Shown: one piece after another, positions 24,688 to 35,070 of the stretch | How the letters are laid out: every line of letters starts with the position of its first letter | Position numbering within the stretch: position 1 is the stretch's first letter | Source of the DNA: Galbula dea | Lineage: Eukaryota > Chordata > Aves > Piciformes > Galbulidae | DNA: 64,000 nt | Direction of reading: 5' to 3' | Assembly: GCA_013399015.1 (NCBI GenBank) | Contig: VWZX01010095.1 | Span: 1,426,001-1,490,000, forward strand | Translations under genes and position numbers: made by a program | Notes under the pieces: generated by a model | The model's database searches: none | What the model saw: only the letters and a program-made list of their open reading frames with translations | Told to the model about the DNA's origin: nothing

Positions 24688-25175
24688 GTGAGTAACGGTC
24701 TCTAATGGCTTTCGATGGGGTTTAAAACCCGCGGCAGGGGGTGCGCCTCAGACTCCTGGTGTGAGGGCGTCTGGCCTGAACCGGGCCCCGGGGAGCTCTG
24801 GGGCCTCCAGTTGCCTTTCAGCAGCGTGCGAGGGACGGGGAGGCCTGGGCACACATCGTGGGTACTTACAGCTCCGTGACTTGGTCTCTGGTTTACCCAA
24901 AGAACAGGTTTGAACACTCCAGCAAGAGGCTAGCACAGGCCTTGCTGATCCCGGGTGGTGAGGCCCTGCCTGCTTGTCCCTGCGTCCTCCACTCCTGCAC
25001 CTGCCAAGCCTGAATCAAAGCAAGCACAGCCCTGTAGACAGGCCTTAGGACTCAGCTTTCACATTGTGAAAGAAACTTAAGGTAAATATGACTAGCAAAG
25101 TAAATCTGGGAAACTTCCCTCTGGGGAAAAACATGTAGAGAAAGCATTCAAATTACTAAATAGCAGGTTTAATCA

Positions 25176-25560
25176 AAAGCTGCTGTGATGGATTGATGCT
25201 GGTTGGCTGCTCAGTGCTCACCAAGCTGCATGCTCTCTCCCCCTCCATCAATAGGAGCAGATACATGTTGAGAAGCTTATGGGTGAAGATAAGGACAGGG
25301 AGAACCTCATCTAGTTAAAAATGACCCTCCTCATTGCAGGGGGGCTGGACCAGATGACCTTTAAAGGTCTTTTCCAATCCAAACCATTCTGTGATTGCTC
25401 ACCAGTTACCATGACAGACAGGTCAGACTTTAAGGAGATTATATTAATTTATTGTTAATCAAATAGAGTACAGTAATGAGAAATAAGCCCAAATCTTAAA
25501 ACTCCTTTCCACGCCTGTAGCCTCCCTGCTACCCAAAACCTTGCCATGTAAACCCAATGC
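25176..25560. mobile_element. Degraded ERV/LTR-type repeat, split by a CR1
   Basis: The left part (25,176–25,310) reads GATGCTGGTTGGCTGC...CTCACCAAGCTGC...CTCTCCCCCTCC...GGGTGAAGATAAGGACAGGG. The right part (25,398–25,560) reads CACCAGTTACCATGACAGAC...TTAATCAAATAGAGTACAG...AATGAGAAATAAGCCC. Together these follow the wording, as I recall it, of a common avian endogenous retrovirus/LTR repeat. A CR1 sits exactly between the parts. No coding capacity remains. It lies in TMEM126A intron 1. Confidence 0.55.
25330..25396 (+). repeat. CR1 3' end, nested in the LTR-type repeat
   Basis: GGGGCTGGACCAGATGACCT, TTAAAGGTC, TTCCAATCCAAACC and ATTCTGTGATTG are the standard 3' terminal wording of an avian CR1 in sense orientation. 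The flanking sequences join into one older repeat, so this copy inserted later. Confidence 0.9.
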
Positions 25561-25759
25561 AACTGCACACCTTTTTTATTTGTGATAAAAATTATAGACT
25601 TCTGTGGCTGGATTGTGCCCTCTGCATCTGAAAACTCTGCCAGGAAGAACAGGAAGGGTGTTTGTGATTACAGAATGGCAAGAGTCTAGCTGTTTCTTTG
25701 ATACATACTGGGGCTGTCTAACTTTGATTACATTTGTTTGTTTATTCTTTCTGGTCCAG

Positions 25760-25884
25760 GGCTTCAAGATGACAGGAAGAGAGTTTCTTGAACTAGATTC
25801 TCCACGGGAAAGATTATATTTAGAAAGACTTAAGCGGATGGAAGTCATGCAGAAGGTGTTCAAGGAGCTTCCTAAGGCAGATCA
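25760..25884 (+). CDS. TMEM126A: TMEM126A coding exon 1 (with start codon)
   Basis: The acceptor CTGGTCCAG ends at 25,759 and the donor GTAAGT starts at 25,885. The ATG at 25,769 is in the context CAAGATGAC and is the only in-frame Met that links to the next exon. It encodes residues 1–38 plus two bases of Gln39, a soluble, charged and probably helical N-terminal segment (LERLKRMEVMQKVFKELPKADQ-like, split here). Confidence 0.9.
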
Positions 25885-28800
25885 GTAAGTGCTTGGTAAA
25901 ATAAATGAAGATAAGTGCATCAAGTCATTTTGAGGCTTTTGGAGGCTTTTTTTTAACCCTTACTATTGTATTGCAGATCTTCCTTGCAAGTGCAAAGTGA
26001 TTTAATTGTGAAGGTGCTGCTTAAAAACTATGTCTTTTTAAACATAGTTAGTTGGCTGCTATCTCTGCTCCTGCACTGCTGGTTTCTGGCTCGTGCTCCC
26101 CTGTGCCCACTGTGCTGGGAGGGGGTGGTTTGCCTCACTGGCCCCGACTGGCTCTGAGCATTCATACAGTCCTATGGTAGAGCTAATAAATTTTGTAGGA
26201 AACTGAAACGTTGGAGAGCATAAGGCAGACATTCTTGTGATCCTGCAGGGGTCATCTTCTGTCCCACAGGGCTGGCCTCAGGCCAGAACTGAGTGAGCAT
26301 CACCCTGCTAGTTCCTGCTTTTCATTCTGCTCTGCTCCCCATTTCAGGAAAGTGAGACTGAGGTGTCCAGGTGGTGGTGGTGAATGAGTCGTGCAGGCTT
26401 ACCAGCAGAGTTCTGTGCAGCACAAAACCAGCTAAATGACTTCTGGGCCTCACAAACAATCTTTTTGTCTTTTGTGATACTGCTTCTTGCTGCAAAACCT
26501 TACTGGACCCAGCCTGGTTCTGTAAAGAGCCATTTGCAAGCATGTATCATTTTGGATATGTTTGGTATAAACAAAAATAATGGGAAGTTTCTTTTGGGGA
26601 GAGTTATTTTTAATTGAACTAAATTCCTGGCTAAACAAACTGCTGGTAGTACCACAGGGCCTCTCCACACAGGTGACAAAGAACAGTGCCAAGGCTTTAC
26701 CCATCCCTCAGTGACTGGTGCAGCTTTGTGTAGGATCTGCTGTGCTCACACCTAGTTTACAACACTTCTTCCCCAGAAGAGCTGAGGAGCTAAGGGGGAG
26801 TCACATACCTCAGTGGTGAAGTGGTAATGCCTTGATAGAAACCAAGGGGCTGCTAGGCCTCAGAAAGAAATAGAAATGTCTATTTGCAGCTGCCTTGGCA
26901 GAACTTAAAGTTTGTGTATCCAGAGGGGGAGGTCCATAATGGCTGGAAGGAAAGCATCCTACAGTCAGATTGAGAGAATTTCTGCTCCCCAGAGTTCTTG
27001 ACTTCAACATTAGGGAGCTAGTATTTTAAAAAAAACCAACTTTTTTTAAAGAGTCAAACCAAAAAAGGGAAAAAGGACCCACAACAAAGCCAAAGCAGCC
27101 TCAGAATTGAATTGTTAGTAGCTTATTTTGATGAAAACCTGGTACGTAGCAAGAATGAAAGTATTTTCCTATTCAGAATGGAAGACAGTTGGTGTCATTG
27201 ATACCAGAGGTTTTTAATGCTTTAGGTTTTGCAGAACTGGCTCCTACATCTCTGAAGCCTTTTCTGTATGGTTTGTCAGTGCTTAATGGTACTCCAGCAT
27301 TAAAATGTGGGGAAGTTTCAAAAATCATGTCTTTTAACTGCTAAGTGGTTTAGCGATTGTCACATTTGATAAGTTTGCAAATTAATATGACATTTGGTCT
27401 AGCATAAAGTTTGTCACCAGTTAAGCATTTTATTTCCTTTTGGGCTGTAGCAGTAAATCCTAATTAGGACATGGTTTGAAAACACACTTTTAAGATACTA
27501 GCCTTGGTGCAGCCTCAGGATCAGAGTGTGGCAATAGTTGCCCTTTGGGGAATTTCAGATTTGTGGAAAACTGAAGTGTTGTTTCCACTAACAAACTCTC
27601 TGTGCCAGGTGTAATGCTCAAGATAATGCATAACTTCCTTCTGCCAGCCAGATGAAATAAATCAGAAACTGCTCATCAGGCTTGTAAAACTGACATGCTT
27701 CCCCATCCCCTCTCCTGTTACCTGCTGTGATGGGGGTACACTGGAGAACTGCTTGTCAAGATACTAAATGCTGACTCTATCTGTTTTGCCTTCACCGTAC
27801 TACAGACTGCAACAGGAGTAGCATAGCAGATGACAATCCAGTCCCTGTGTTATCAAGAGAAAAACAGAAGCTCCAGTTCTGTAAACCAGTATGTAAGCTT
27901 TAACTAGCATAACCTCCCAGCAAGGCAGGACCCTAACTTCACATGTTCCATGCACGCAAGGAAGGCTTACAGCCCTTCAGCTCAGAGGATCATGACAGAT
28001 GATCTGCCAGCAGCTGCTGGGATTGTTACTGCAAGATTATTGATCTGTTCTATAAGCTCTTATGTTGAAACTAAATCCATACTTTGGGGTAAGCAGGCTA
28101 GAAACAGGGCTGATGACAGGAACAAGGTGTGATTATGTATCTATGTTTTTAATTTCTTTTGAGAAAACACTTTCTTCAGAAACATGCTGATTAGCAGAGC
28201 AAATTTCATTAGGTTTCTATTAGTCACAATAGAAAAAGAAAAATAATAGTAGAAAAGGCTTCTCAGCCTTTCTGCCTCCTCATTCTTGAGGTATGTGTGA
28301 AATCAGGCAGATAGCAAAGGATGCTCTAATGGTTGTTTTTGAAAGTAGTTACTCTCCATTTTGCATTAGCGAGAGGTTTACATCTCTTACCTCTTACTGT
28401 TGGACGTTCAGAAGTGAAATGCAGCAGTGAGCAAACCAAACTTTGACAGTTCTCAATAGGTGAAGTGACTTCCCTTCTTTCCCAGGAACCTGTGTGAACA
28501 TGGACCATACTTCCTTGCAGCAAACTCGAGCTTATGTGGCTTAGCAGCAAATAACTTCTTCAGGAAGATCCTGCATATCCGGAAGGCTTCCATAGTATCT
28601 GCTCTGCCCATGGCTGTTATTCCGTTTCTGTCAACAGCAGCAGTTTATGAAGTTTTTGTGTGTGGTCCTTTATTTTCAGGTAAAAACCTCATTATTCCTT
28701 CTTTTCAAAAGGGCTTTGCTTTCTGTACACCATGCAACACTAGAGGAGCTTTTCCTCTCTGCAGAACAGTGGTCTTGGACTCCTGCAGTCTTGAAGAACC

Positions 28801-30123
28801 TCAGTCTGTAAAGCGGAGTTTGAAAAACAGGTTATCTAATGATCAGGGCAGCAGTGAGCTCCTGAAGTTGAATGGGAAAGGAGATACATATGTTTATATA
28901 TGATTATTAAAAAAATACATATCACTGATTTTTTTGCTTTTTTCACTGAAGTCACATAAAAGCAATAGCAAGAGTGGTTCAGTTTTACCCATCTGTATGT
29001 TTTTCTTGGAAGGTCAACTTTTGTGTGATGAATTCATCATGGCTTGGAATGAGAGTGACTTTTCTCCCCCCTTTCAAACTGTCTTGCATACCAGTACAGC
29101 TTGCTGAAGTGCCCGTTTCCATGTGGCTGCATACAGCTTATAAACTCCATTGGAGCTGTGTGACTATTGACAGGGAAACATTTTGTTTGTTGTGCAGGTG
29201 AGCTAAACTGTGAGGTCTGTGCTGTGGTCAGAGGAGGATTAATAGGGGCTGCTGTGGGTGGTCTCTATCCTGTTCTGATGGCTATCCCCATAAACGCAAG
29301 CCTTGCAGCCAGGTATGTCTTGTTAACCTTCAATGAGTATTTGTTGGTCAAATCTTCAGGTCTCAGTTTAAATCCTGTGGATTTTTAGTGTTTCTATAAC
29401 TGTCTTCTTGTAGGCTTTTAATATGTGGAAGGGCATTGCCATTAAGGTCATCTAATTACAAGGCAGAGTTTGTTAGAGCTACACTAAGCCTACAAAGCGC
29501 AAACTGATAACACACGGTAAAGCACTTGTGTTTAGCTGGAACCTTACAAGCCACCCTGTGACGTGCCTGGGTGGTGAGTGACATTGTGGTTGCCATCCTG
29601 CCAAACAGTGAAGATTGCTGCCTAGTGCTGTTTGTCTGGACAGCCGAGAGACCTCACTGATCCAGCAGTTAGACTCCCCGACAGGCGTCATCCTGTACAT
29701 CCTTGCCTGGGTCAAGGCACAGCTAGGGGACAGTGAGACATCAGTCAGGATGGTTTATAGCATTTATCCAGAGAGCTCAGTGTCACCAGGTGAATTTAAC
29801 TTAGGAGAGGAAGGGGAGAATGACTAGCTACCTAAATATTGTTCATGACCTTAATGTTAAATATTGATGGAAATAAAATGTAAATTTCTACCCCTGCTTC
29901 TGGTTTTTTTTTTAGGTATTCTTCATCCCCCTTGCCAGGGAAAGAAAATCTATTACGTTTCTGGCTCACAACTTCTCGACCTGTCTTCAGAAAGATGAGT
30001 TTGGCTGTAATTATACAGGCTCTAACTGGATTATATCTTGCCACTAAACATCATGGAATATATGTCAAAATACTGCAGCAGATAGCCACTACTAGCAGGG
30101 ATCCTGAAGAGTTACAAGCATAA
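25760..30123 (+). CDS. TMEM126A: TMEM126A, mitochondrial transmembrane protein 126 (210 aa, 4 coding exons)
   Basis: Coding exons are 25,760–25,884 (ATG at 25,769), 28,486–28,679, 29,198–29,312 and 29,916–30,123 (TAA 30,121–30,123). All junctions are GT-AG and the phases join to an uninterrupted 210-aa frame; mammalian TMEM126A is about 195 aa. Family signatures include GGLIGAAVGGLYPV near residue 115, AIPINASLAARY, and LRFWLTTSRPVFRKM near 155–169, matching human TMEM126A motifs (GGLYPVFLAIPVNGGLAARY, SYWIRTSKPVFRKM). Hydrophobic stretches near residues 47–60, 73–95, 112–133 and 169–186 suggest about four membrane segments. The protein belongs to the mitochondrial inner-membrane family that assists complex I (ND4 module) assembly; loss of human TMEM126A causes recessive optic atrophy. 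The 39-residue charged N-terminus (MTGREFLELDSPRER...) is unlike the mammalian one as I recall it. It is head to head with DLG2 and convergent with CREBZF. Only one TMEM126 copy is present, so it may be orthologous to both mammalian A and B genes. Confidence 0.93.
25885..28485 (+). other. TMEM126A: TMEM126A intron, no further features
   Basis: This is a 2.6-kb intron. I found no extra exon with family motifs, in particular no second TMEM126 copy, and no recognisable transposon. Short open frames are unconserved. Confidence 0.6.
28486..28679 (+). CDS. TMEM126A: TMEM126A coding exon 2
   Basis: The acceptor TTCTTTCCCAG ends at 28,485 and the donor GTAAAA starts at 28,680. It encodes NLCEHGPYFLAANSSLCGL, the conserved ANNFFRKILHIRKASIVSAL segment (compare human ANSLFRRILNVTKARIAAGL) and the second membrane segment, ending CGPLFS. 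Confidence 0.92.
29198..29312 (+). CDS. TMEM126A: TMEM126A coding exon 3
   Basis: The acceptor TTTGTTGTGCAG and donor GTATGT flank 115 nt encoding GELNCEVCAVVRGGLIGAAV then GGLYPVLMAIPINASLAA. It carries the CxxC pair matching human DCETC and the most conserved family block. Confidence 0.93.
29916..30123 (+). CDS. TMEM126A: TMEM126A last coding exon
   Basis: The acceptor is a T-run followed by TTTTAG at 29,915. The exon completes an Arg codon and encodes YSSSPLPGKENLLRFWLTTS, RPVFRKM and a final membrane segment, ending EELQA then TAA. Confidence 0.93.
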
Positions 30124-31280
30124 AGTTAAGCATTTTTTCCTGTTGCCTTTGATAAGAACCATAATAAGAAAAAAAGCTGTTGCTTGCTGTCTTTAATAGA
30201 AAAAACAAAGGTAATAGTTAAACAAAGTTAAAGACCGCACTGGCATTCTTTTCAGTTCTGAACTTAAATGAAAGTTAAGTTTTTCTTTATGTCTAGCTTA
30301 GTGTATACAAAAGAATAACAACTTTATACAGTCAAGTGTTTTTCTTTGGAAATGGGGTAAAAAAAGCACCTTTATATGCCTGCTTAATGCTTGGCTCTAA
30401 GGTAATGCTACATCTTTGAGAAGCTGTATACTATTGAAAAAGGGATTTTTCTTCATCATGCAAACCACAGTGATATAAAAAACAAAGTGAGGAGCAGGGG
30501 CAAGGCAGGGGTTTTCTAGACATTCCTCAAAATCTGAGTATTTTTTTTTTTCCTTAAACTTTCCTACCTGCACAGAATTTCTGTCACAAGGTTACCCCCT
30601 TCAGGCTGTCACAGGGGTCACACTATATACTGCAGAGAATACTTACCACAGAAAGCAGGAGTGTTACTGAGGTCAGACTTCCCAGTCTATGTACTGAGTG
30701 ACCAAAAAAAAAAAAAGTCTAGTTAGAACAGACCTTGTCCTTGCAACCACTCTGCCTGGAAATTAGTCTTTTCCTGAAGCGAGGAACTATGTTGGGAGGC
30801 CATTTGAATGGCTGGTGCTGTGGCTGTGGTATCTTAGCTAACTAGTTGTCTAAAGATTAGTGGTCTAGAGTAATTCATTTATCAGTCAGACTTGGCTTCA
30901 CCATTGGTGACTGTATGTTCTAGAGCAGTATAAATTGGTCCATTTCCTACTGCATGTGGGATCTCTAGAGTATTCTGCAGTTTGAGAACTAAATCAGTAG
31001 TTTTCTTCTGCAGAAGCAATCATCTCAAATCTGATGTATGGTTTTAACTGTAAGACCTGTACAATTACAGGTCAGCAGTCATGTACACTTCAAAAAAATT
31101 CTGGTATCTCCTGACATGCACATAGACAAAATGTATTCATTATTAATGAGAATTAAGAATGTAGCATTGAGACCCTTCATTGGCTTGGTTTAAAACTTAT
31201 GCTCTAGCACTGCTGAAAAATTTATTAAAAGGTGTTTCTTCTTTATCTACTTGTTCCTAATAAATGTTGTCACAGCAGGA
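30124..31280 (+). other. TMEM126A: TMEM126A 3'UTR (inferred)
   Basis: AT-rich sequence without open frames follows the stop. The first good AATAAA on the plus strand is at 31,259–31,264. This would give a 3'UTR of about 1.15 kb, but shorter forms using variant signals are possible. Confidence 0.5.
31259..31264 (+). terminator. TMEM126A: Candidate TMEM126A polyadenylation signal
   Basis: Canonical AATAAA followed by TGTTGTCAC. It is the first canonical hexamer on the plus strand after the stop codon. Confidence 0.5.
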
Positions 31281-31548
31281 AAATCACACACTCATTTCCC
31301 TGTAACCAGGAGCAGCTGCCAGATTTGTAGAGGAAAGCAGCAAAGACAGACACTGTCTCCATAACAGTGGTGATGTCAAGTTAGTTTAGTTTTTCTTAAT
31401 TCTAAGCATTGCTGTGTCATGTGGTGTTCTAGTACTGGTGGGGATCTGAACAGACATCTTGGCCTAACCTTCATCACTCCCAAGAGATTCCCATAGAGCA
31501 AGTACTTTACAAGACTGAACTGTGGTATCTCCAGATATAATCAGACTT

Positions 31549-31735
31549 ACAGAACCACAGAATCACACAACAGTGGGGTTGGAAGGGACCTCTGGGGATC
31601 TTCTACTCCAACCCACCTGCTAAAGCAGGGTTACCCAGAGCAGGCTGCCCTGAAACATTGGAATCTCTTGAGAGGAGACTGCAGTCTCTGGGCAGCCAGC
31701 ACCAAGGCTCTGTCTCCCTAAGAAGTTTTTCCTTA
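31549..31735 (-). repeat. CR1 LINE fragment, antisense
   Basis: ACAGAATCACACAACAGTGG, GGTTGGAAGGGACCTCTGGG, TCCAACCCACCTGCTAAAGC and GGGTTACCCAGAGCAGG follow the reverse-complement wording of an avian CR1 3' end. It lies in the short gap between the convergent ends of TMEM126A and CREBZF. Confidence 0.95.
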
Positions 31736-31979
31736 TATTTATTAATTTTATTTTTTTATATATATATTTCCTTATATTTTATTAATGAAACTGAAAGACA
31801 GATGAGTTAAGAACATTTCTCCTGCATACCCTGATCCACTTAACCTGTTTTCCAACTGGTGACCCACACAGGCAGCAGCAACGGCATCTTTCCTTTTCTG
31901 TTTTCCCATTCTGTGTCATGAACCACTCAATTAAAAGCAAGGCATTAATGAGAAGATGAAAAAAAACCATCAACTGAAA

Positions 31980-34900
31980 GATCAACAAGTCTGATTTTAT
32001 TATGATATTGTATCCTCATCTGCATGGCACACAATTACAAAGAAACATTTACAATATATTTTCAAGTATTAAGTTATGTCATTTCAAGGCTTCCACTTCA
32101 AAAAGCTACATTAAAAATACACCATACAGATAGTACAGTCAGTAAGAGTTTCAAATCACTTCCTCCCCTCTATTTGGTTTGATTCAGTAGGCACTAGAAA
32201 TGCCTGCAGCCACCTACTTTCTTGGGACTTGACCTTGTTCTTGTACTGGTACACATCATTTTGCGTGTCAGAAAATCAGCTCCTCTCAGACACAGCTCAC
32301 GGGTAGTTTCATGATTGGAGCAATGGGTAGGTTCACAAGGGAGACCAGACCTATGTCCCTGCCCCCCACCGTTTAGCAGTAATGCAAAAGAAAGGATGCA
32401 TATTTAAGTTAACTTAGAAACCCCTTTTACCCTGAAGTAACTGTAAAAATGCCATTGTTAACATCCCATACTTGCTACATCAGTGTTTCTCTTTTCATCA
32501 TGTTAAGCTTCTGAGCTAGGCAGATCGAGCTGAGGGTGACTCTAACTCAGTAATTTCCATTGTGCCTACCAGTCAGTATGGGTCTTGATGGTTAACTCCA
32601 TTCCTTCCTTCCTCTGGCACGGGTGTAACCCATCAGTTACTGCAGGGTTGCACAGTTTAATACTGAAAGTCTGAACAGTTCTGCTGACGTCACCACAGAG
32701 GTATAAGGTAACACGTATCCCACTAAGTCTCTGTTCTGCTGCCAATATACCCTGAACAGACAGAACTCTGCATACAGTGGAGTAAAACCTGTTTGATAGG
32801 ATATTGTCCTCTTAAAAAGCATCTTGGATGACAGTAAATGATCCCAGCATTCAACTTTTTCTGCTTGTTTGTTTTAAACCAAAGACAGCAAAAGCCCTGT
32901 TACCTCTTTATTCTCATTTCTTATACTACCTTTTAAAATAAAGCAGGAAATGTGGCCAGCAGCTGGTCCCGTCTCTTCTGCCCCAACACAGCTGAATCCA
33001 CTTTAGCATAAAGAAAAACAAGGATGCTAAATACACATATACTTGATCACACAGTGATGTTTCACAAAGAAAAATCAAACTGCTTTTGTACTGATGAACA
33101 CTTGATAGGGTCTGGTACCAATAGAGCAAATTACTGGAAGAAAAAGCTTTTGCTTCCTCATTAGCCTTAAACAGACAATTTAAGGCTTTAATGTGACTTC
33201 AGAAACACTTAAGTAGAATGTTCTTTTTTTTTTTAAGAAGTTAAGAAACTGTTTTAGAAAACTCTATTCTTTGTGAAACCTCACTTTACATATTACCATT
33301 TTCACAGTCCTTCTTCCCCCAGCTGACATACATATAAACACTACAGTACAACTGAAAAAACAACCCACTCATCTGTGATAGGGAGAAACACTCAGTAGTA
33401 CAAGAAAACATCCTATTACTTATCAAACTATTTTTCCTCCTATTTCAGTTAATTATGGAGCATTTTTCAAATCATTAGGCTCAAGATACATATTTGCTTA
33501 TCTCCAAACTGTGCTTAATTATGTAAAGTTACAGATTTCTGGATACTGAAAGAGGCTAAATTAAGAACTCTACAGTAAAATTAAGCACATGCATATACAT
33601 GCAATATCTTTAAAATTTAAAGCTGCTTTGAAGTCTCACAGGAACTTCAGTGTGCATGGGCACAGACATTTACTTATGGGAAGCTAAAATAATGAGTTAT
33701 TTCCAGAATTTCTCAAACTGCAATTCTTGTTAGAGGTCCATGCAAAATGAGACTCCTCTACATTAGGATCCCACTGTAGAGATAGAACCAGTCTTCAGGT
33801 TCTGTTTAATCAGGCAAAACTTCACATCATGAGTTAGAGCAAGATAGAGAAGGGCTTTTTAAAGGTATCGTGCACCCCAAACACTAGACAGTACTTTAAA
33901 CCCGACTGCTTTTTCCCATTTAAAAAGCAATTTACTTATACATTTGGGACAGTCCCTTACGATAAAAGTTTGTAAATGTCACATCCCCCTTATTAGCATA
34001 TTTTCCCTTTTCAGCTCATCAGGTAAATTATTTAATTTAAAACAAAATCCTATTTCAGATTGCATAAGCATTTATCTGTTTTAATTCAAAACGTAGCTGA
34101 AGTATTGGCTACTATGTGCATACTGATTTTAAAAAGGAAAAGAGGAAAACAGCTAAGTAGAATGACATGACTGTTAATTTTCACTTAAGTTATCATCCAG
34201 AGCTAGAAACATTTTGGCAGAGTAGGCTAAGGACCAGAGAAATCATTTCCTGAACCAGTCATTACAAGAGACTGGCATAAGCAAAGCAAGCTGTCTGATA
34301 CCGCATTATGGGAATATATTGATCCTTACCAGGTTGCGAGGTGGAAAACGACTGTTCTTTAACCCCTACACAACGGAGCCTGGCAGGGCAAGCACCTAAA
34401 AGAGAAACTGTCAGAGAGGTTTTAATAGTAATGTATAACTGAGAGGCAGTACAATTTTATATGCATGCTTTCTTTTGCCGATCATTACTATTTTCTTAAG
34501 TCTGTCCAGTGACGATGTCTTAGTGAAGTTTTTGGTTTGGTTTTCTAAGCAAGTATTTTCGGCTCCTCAGGATAAGTAGGCTAGACATTATCTGACCCAA
34601 GACTGGGTAGTCAGTGTTATCTCTACCGGCAACTGCGAAGTGGGACCGACCACACCTTCATGTGTCAGGTTGGCACGATCTTTTCACCCAAGTGCTGCAA
34701 ATGGGCTCTGGCGGCACCTCTGCGTGTCTATGCGCATGTCAGTTTGCACGATAACTATCGCACTGCCGTACGCAGCTTCGCACGACTCTTACGCCAAACA
34801 AACTCACACAACTACCGTCCACACGCGAGCTTTACATGACCCGTAACCGAGGCACCATCTGGCTCCCAATGTGCCGTTCAAGAGACTTTTTTTTTTTTCT

Positions 34901-35070
34901 GTTATCCTGGCCGCTTAAGTGCCAGGTTGCCCTCCTCTGCATCTCCCCCAATACCACCCCATCACCACTGTATTTATCCTTTTCCTCCGCACCATCGCCT
35001 GCTTCCTCCGCCACGACGCGAGGCCCCTAGGGGCGAGAACCCCATGAGTACTTGCAGCAGGTACTTGACC
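31980..35070 (-). other. CREBZF: CREBZF 3'UTR (inferred)
   Basis: About 3.1 kb of AT-rich sequence without significant open frames lies between the CREBZF stop and the candidate poly(A) signal. Long 3'UTRs are typical of this gene. Whether an intron is removed within it cannot be decided from sequence alone. Confidence 0.5.
31996..32001 (-). terminator. CREBZF: Candidate CREBZF polyadenylation signal
   Basis: The minus strand reads AATAAA here, followed by a GT/T-rich stretch (TTGTTGATC...GGTTTTTTTTC), the usual arrangement for a cleavage site. It would give a 3'UTR of about 3 kb. Confidence 0.5.

Larger units (their letters stand above)
23900..24720. promoter_or_regulatory. CpG island, probable bidirectional DLG2/TMEM126A promoter
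   Basis: The sequence turns sharply GC- and CpG-rich compared with the AT-rich flanks. It sits between the DLG2 body (minus) and the TMEM126A exons (plus). It contains CCAAT boxes at 24,394 and 24,432, a CACGTG E-box at 24,463 in a GTCACGTGAG context, and AAGATGGCGGC at 24,476, a textbook YY1 element often found at or just after transcription starts. I recall that human DLG2 and TMEM126B also start head to head a few hundred bases apart. Open frames on both strands here (up to about 95 codons) are typical of stop-poor GC-rich DNA and are not called as genes. Confidence 0.85.
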
